This document shows, one piece after another, positions 60,494-64,000 of a DNA stretch of 64,000 nucleotides. The notes beneath the pieces were generated by a model. It was not told the origin of the DNA, did not search any database, and worked only from the letters and a program-made list of their open reading frames with translations. Each line of letters begins with the position of its first letter. The first letter of the stretch is position 1. The position numbers and the translations under genes are program-made. The stretch comes from Clostridiales bacterium (GTDB taxonomy: Bacteria; Bacillota; Clostridia; Lachnospirales; WQUN01), in assembly GCA_031270945.1 (NCBI GenBank), contig JAISWZ010000132.1:1-64000 (forward strand), given 5' to 3'.

Positions 60494-63043
60494 ATGAAGA
60501 CAGCTACAACAAAGGTCTGGGCCAGAGTGTTAGGGGCACTCCTGGCCATAGTGTCTGCGCTGGTTGCTTCTGTGACAGTGTCAGCCGGACAAAGCGAACT
60601 GTATCCTCCGCTGGAGCGCGAGTTCCTCAGCTGGTCCGATAAGGTGAGCAGCTACATCTTCGAGGGAGCCAACGGAGAGATATCCTATCTGGATGTCGGA
60701 GACGGGGAATCTCCACAGATCGCAATCCAGACGTTCGACAAAAACGCCGTTCTTGTATCCGAGAAGGTTTTGGCGAGCGAGCTCCCTAGGTTTGGCGGAT
60801 TTTACAGCGGCCAGACCTACAACTACATCTCTTTTGGGCAGAGCAACACAGAAGAGAACGACAGGAAAGAGGTCGTGCGGATTGTCAAGTATGACAAGTC
60901 TTTCAACCGCATTGGCAGCGTCTCGGTAAACGGGCGCATAGGCGATTTTGGCAATGTCAGCTCCACGGAAGACGTCTTTTCCACGATCTACGTGCCCTTC
61001 GACTTCGCGCCAGGTCGGATGAGGGAAAACGGAAACACGCTAATCCTAAGCTTCGGGCGCACCATGTACGACAACGGCGATGATGTTCACCACCAGCGCA
61101 ACTGCTCAATATTTGTAGACACTTCAACCATGGCTCTCGTGAATGAGAACATTCCGTACATGTCTCATTCCCTGGACAACTTTATCACCTTTGACGGCGA
61201 TCTTCCGGTCTTTTTGCAGCTTGGGGACATGTATCCCAGAGGGCTCATGCTTTACAAGGCGAAGCGTTCCGAATACTTCTACAAGCTCCTTCCTGACGGC
61301 AGAGAGTCAAAGGCATGGGTGTCCGACTGGGGCTCCTACTTCGACTTTGACGGAGGCATAGATGACAGCCTGGTTCTTTCAAGGCTTACTTATGATTATG
61401 ACGAGATCTTAGTCCACAGCGTCGGAGACAGCGGAGAGGTGTACCAGAACACAGGGCTTAGCGTAGGCGGCTTTGAGACAACCCAAAACTACTACCTGAC
61501 CGTGGTTGCCGCTGTCAATTACCCAGCTAATATCGACAACAAAAACCAGCGCGAAATCAAAGCGCTTCTAGTCCCCAGGGACTTCACCGCCAATAGCGCG
61601 GTAAAGTCGGTATCCTTGAGGCAATACATCGGAACAAACCTGGCCTCTTCATCGCCAAGGCTGATCCGCCTAAATGATGACCTGTTCGCGGTCATCTGGG
61701 CTGAGTTCCAGCAAGACAGCTATGCTCCAAGAGGCTATATCGTTAAGCGCATCAACGGCAACGGCGACATTGTTGGCGATGCCTCGATCTTTAAAACTGA
61801 GGAAGAAGCTTATGACTCCCTCTATGGCATAACCCCCAAAATTTCTATCGACACGACAGGCGCCAGCTCTTGGGCTGTCTCTTCTTTGAATGAGGCCGCG
61901 AGCAATGGCTTGGCGACCGCTGAATTGATCAAAGCCTTCCAAGAAGCCACCTCACGCGCGGAGTTCTGCCGCGCGGCCATAAACTTCGTGGAAAGGTTCT
62001 ATGGCAAGCCTATAGCGTTTGTTCTTGATGATCGCAACCTGGCAGCCAAGAGCTTCGCTGACACCAATGACCCGGCAATCGGCGCAGCTGCCGCATTAGG
62101 AATCACAAGCGGAACAGACGCGGCCAAAAACTTGTTTAGCCCAAATGAATCCTTGACAAGGGAGCAAGCGGCCGCAATGCTTACAAGAACCCTGACAGCA
62201 GTCAACAAGCCAGCGCAAGCGGCAAGCGTCGCATGGAAGGACGCTGACAGCATTTCAAGCTATGCCACTGAATCGATCAACACTGTTTACGCCGCTAGCG
62301 TCATGACTGGAACAAGCGTAGACCCGCCAGTGTTCAGCCCGAAAACAGCATATACCCATGAGCAGAGCGTATCCACTTTCCAAAGGCTCTGGAATTATGT
62401 TATCGCATCCCCTTCGTTAGGATCTTCTGTCGGAGGGTCTTCTCCCACTCCTGCGCCTACGGCGACTCCTAGCCCTACGGCGACTCCTAGCCCTGCAGCG
62501 ACTCCAAGCATTGCAGTGACGCCTACGGCAACGCCTAGCCCAACGGCAACTCCAGCTCCCGAGGAAACCTCACCTTTGGCTCTTTGGGATTCAACCTCTT
62601 TGCACCGGGTATCCTGGAGTTCAGAAGGATCTGATTTTGCCTGGGAGCGCTCAGACTATCCGAATCTTGTTGACATAAGCGGGCTAAGGTATCTACCTGC
62701 CACCCATTTTGATTCAGCAGCGGAACTTGAAGCCTATATCAGCGAGGGTGACGCTCTCTTTGGCTTCAAGTCAGATCTTGCCAAATATGACTCCGCGTTC
62801 TTCAGCGAAAACAGGCTTGTGCTAATCTACGCGGAAGAATCCAGCGGCTCCGTCACCCATGAGCCGAGTGGCGCCAGCATCAAAGGCGATGGCCGTATGG
62901 ACATCACAATCAACTGGTCTAGGCCCGAAATGGGAACAACCGACATGCTGGCAAGGTTTATAGCGGTTGAGTTCTCGAAGGCCAAGACTGCGGAGGTAAA
63001 AGGGTTTGAGGCCCATACCGAAGGAGTCTTGAATCAAGACTAG
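60494..63043 (+). CDS. Secreted S-layer-homology (SLH) domain protein
   Basis: 849 residues. Signal peptide (VLGALLAIVSALVASVTVSA). About 50-450 form a beta-rich region of unknown type. About 455-640 are SLH modules: SSWAVSSLNEAASNGLA, FADTNDPAIGAAAALGITSG....FSPNESLTREQAAAML and WKDADSISSYATESINTVYAASVMTG, which bind secondary cell-wall polymer. A Thr-Pro-Ser-rich linker (about 650-695) precedes a C-terminal domain of unknown function. GGGGAGAATGAA precedes ATG. It sits on the cell surface; substrate unknown. Confidence 0.8.
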   Translation: MKTATTKVWARVLGALLAIVSALVASVTVSAGQSELYPPLEREFLSWSDKVSSYIFEGANGEISYLDVGDGESPQIAIQTFDKNAVLVSEKVLASELPRFGGFYSGQTYNYISFGQSNTEENDRKEVVRIVKYDKSFNRIGSVSVNGRIGDFGNVSSTEDVFSTIYVPFDFAPGRMRENGNTLILSFGRTMYDNGDDVHHQRNCSIFVDTSTMALVNENIPYMSHSLDNFITFDGDLPVFLQLGDMYPRGLMLYKAKRSEYFYKLLPDGRESKAWVSDWGSYFDFDGGIDDSLVLSRLTYDYDEILVHSVGDSGEVYQNTGLSVGGFETTQNYYLTVVAAVNYPANIDNKNQREIKALLVPRDFTANSAVKSVSLRQYIGTNLASSSPRLIRLNDDLFAVIWAEFQQDSYAPRGYIVKRINGNGDIVGDASIFKTEEEAYDSLYGITPKISIDTTGASSWAVSSLNEAASNGLATAELIKAFQEATSRAEFCRAAINFVERFYGKPIAFVLDDRNLAAKSFADTNDPAIGAAAALGITSGTDAAKNLFSPNESLTREQAAAMLTRTLTAVNKPAQAASVAWKDADSISSYATESINTVYAASVMTGTSVDPPVFSPKTAYTHEQSVSTFQRLWNYVIASPSLGSSVGGSSPTPAPTATPSPTATPSPAATPSIAVTPTATPSPTATPAPEETSPLALWDSTSLHRVSWSSEGSDFAWERSDYPNLVDISGLRYLPATHFDSAAELEAYISEGDALFGFKSDLAKYDSAFFSENRLVLIYAEESSGSVTHEPSGASIKGDGRMDITINWSRPEMGTTDMLARFIAVEFSKAKTAEVKGFEAHTEGVLNQD

Positions 63044-63084
63044 CGCGTGATCAACGAAATGCCAGAACAAGCAATAGTTCTTAT

Positions 63085-63122
63085 ACTGCCCCCAAGCGAG
63101 TTTCGCTTGGGGGCAGTTTTTT
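63085..63122 (+). terminator. Terminator of the SLH gene
   Basis: ACTGCCCCCAAGCG / CGCTTGGGGGCAGT stem and six T, 42 bases past the stop. Confidence 0.9.
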
Positions 63123-63313
63123 ATTTGCGAGGAGCTCAGAACTCAGTTCGTGGTTTTCAAACTTTATTTATAAAGCCATATTATAAGCGTTATCTCGTTT
63201 TCATGCATATAAATTTAGGGTTGTTACAGGTTTCAGCGCATCGCATTCAGAGCATTTTATCCATAAAACGGCTCCCCATCCAAGCAAGTAGTTGTCAAAA
63301 TCCGCTAAATGCA

Positions 63314-63342
63314 TTGACTTTCACGTCGTAATTTGCTACAAT
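63314..63342 (+). promoter_or_regulatory. Sigma-A promoter of the radical SAM gene
   Basis: TTGACT, 17 bases, TACAAT, with a 125-base leader. Confidence 0.7.
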
Positions 63343-63469
63343 GAGACAAGCAAACTATCACCCGAAGTACTAACGAGCAGTCGTACTGAGAATTTACGAA
63401 TTTACTTACGTTTGCCTTGCGAGTGAAAACACGCGCATATTTTTAGCGCAGACATATTGGAGTGATTGC

Positions 63470-64000
63470 GTGGGAATAGGCGATTTCGCGCTTAGAGAGG
63501 GGAGCGTCAAGCTCTCCGACATCATACGGATACGGGATGAAGACTTTGGCGCCCTTGTTTTTAACACCGCTACTGGAGACACGCTTGAGGTGGATAACGC
63601 GGCGCGAGATTTCCTCCTGCGGCTCCGCAATGCTGGAGCGGTTGACACCAGCGTCTTTTCAAGCCGCAAATCCGAGAGGATTATCATATCAGAGCTGCTT
63701 TCTTTGGGGATAGCTGAGTTTTCGACTGACTTGGCACCAAGATCGATAAGCTTTGACGGGCCGCAAGAGCCAATACCTGTTAAATCCGCCATTCGTGTCC
63801 TGTCCGCTCCAGAAACCGTTCACCTGGCGGTGACATGCAAATGCGAGGAAGACTGTCCCGACTGCTACATGAAGCGCCACAGGCGCTATATTGGAGAAGA
63901 GCTCGGCACGTCAAGCATGCTGAAAGTCATTGACGCTATCGCTGACAGTGGTGCCTTCCAGCTAGCCATAGGAGGGGGAGAGCCTTTCCTGAGGCCTGAC
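63470..64000 (+). CDS. Radical SAM protein with N-terminal PqqD/RRE-like domain (partial)
   Basis: The gene begins at GTG 63470, four bases after GGAGTGA, and runs off the window in frame (177 codons seen). Residues about 20-90 look like a PqqD-like RiPP recognition domain (LVFNTATGDTLEVDNAARDFLL, IISELLSLGIAEF). Then comes the [4Fe-4S] motif CEEDCPDC (CX3CX2C), followed by GGGEP. Radical SAM enzymes with such an N-terminus modify ribosomal peptides (sactipeptide or similar). Substrate and the rest of the enzyme lie outside the window. Confidence is high for radical SAM, moderate for the peptide role. Confidence 0.85.
   Translation, partial: MGIGDFALREGSVKLSDIIRIRDEDFGALVFNTATGDTLEVDNAARDFLLRLRNAGAVDTSVFSSRKSERIIISELLSLGIAEFSTDLAPRSISFDGPQEPIPVKSAIRVLSAPETVHLAVTCKCEEDCPDCYMKRHRRYIGEELGTSSMLKVIDAIADSGAFQLAIGGGEPFLRPD

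Larger units (their letters stand above)
63044..63469. other. Intergenic region before the radical SAM gene
   Basis: Contains the SLH-gene terminator and the promoter at 63314-63342. No small peptide-precursor gene with an RBS was found here. Confidence 0.5.

Noticed and set aside
63406-63880. Two minus-strand frames at the window end
   Set aside because: They are antisense shadows of the radical SAM gene, which has RBS, promoter and motifs.
1-64000. CRISPR array
   Set aside because: All tandem repeats found lack unique spacers between the units; no cas genes.

Overview
This 64 kb window looks like the chromosome of an uncultured, low-to-medium G+C, Gram-positive anaerobe of the Clostridia type. 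The reasons are AGGAGG-type ribosome binding sites with frequent TTG and GTG starts, sigma-A-like promoters (TTGAAA-N17-TATAAT), S-layer-homology and copper-amine-oxidase-N surface modules, a DUF4358/SGNH/DHHW/MBOAT acylation locus, UPF0158 and BspA-like repeat proteins. Species cannot be fixed from sequence alone. No rRNA, intact tRNA, CRISPR array or transposase gene was seen.

Layout. 1-6.5 kb: a 133-bp tandem array, three decaying BspA-like leucine-rich genes, a small unknown gene and a solitary N4-cytosine-type DNA methyltransferase. 7.7-15.9 kb: a beta-mannan locus with a secreted GH26 mannanase, a convergent operon of deoC, cellobiose/mannobiose 2-epimerase and GH130 mannosylglucose phosphorylase, and a divergent LacI-family regulator. 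16-25 kb: a pseudokinase, two small membrane proteins, an operon for O-acylation of a surface polymer (MBOAT, DHHW, SGNH, DUF4358) and a phosphodiester-glycosidase-like protein. 25.8-30.7 kb: an AAA-ATPase/PD-(D/E)XK protein, a solitary membrane-anchored solute-binding protein and a UPF0158-GNAT fusion.

31.5-50.6 kb is the most unusual part: nine same-strand genes, several of them touching or overlapping. In order they encode a secreted/membrane vWA protein with InlB-type repeats, a membrane zinc-ribbon GTPase, a GrpE-like protein, an Hsp70, an Hsp70-vWA fusion, a zinc-ribbon/helical/FN3 scaffold, a soluble zinc-ribbon GTPase, a large GTPase-associated-like protein and a HerA/FtsK-type ATPase. 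A toxin island follows directly (50.6-55.1 kb): LHH nuclease, SUKH-like immunity protein, YezG-like immunity protein, a broken toxin N-terminal module, a transglutaminase-fold protein with a lost catalytic Cys and His, and a polytopic membrane protein. I infer one NTP-dependent, chaperone- and GTPase-controlled conflict or effector-handling system; its mechanism is not demonstrated.

55-64 kb: an AAA-ATPase of the AAA_14/DUF4143 type, two secreted surface proteins (CuAO_N and SLH) and the start of a radical SAM peptide-maturase-like gene cut by the window end. Across the window about a dozen copies of a 58-134 bp palindromic, MITE-like element (ends AGAGCATATCCCAAAATT) lie between genes. Most true starts differ from the longest-frame start; where I moved one, a Shine-Dalgarno match decided it.
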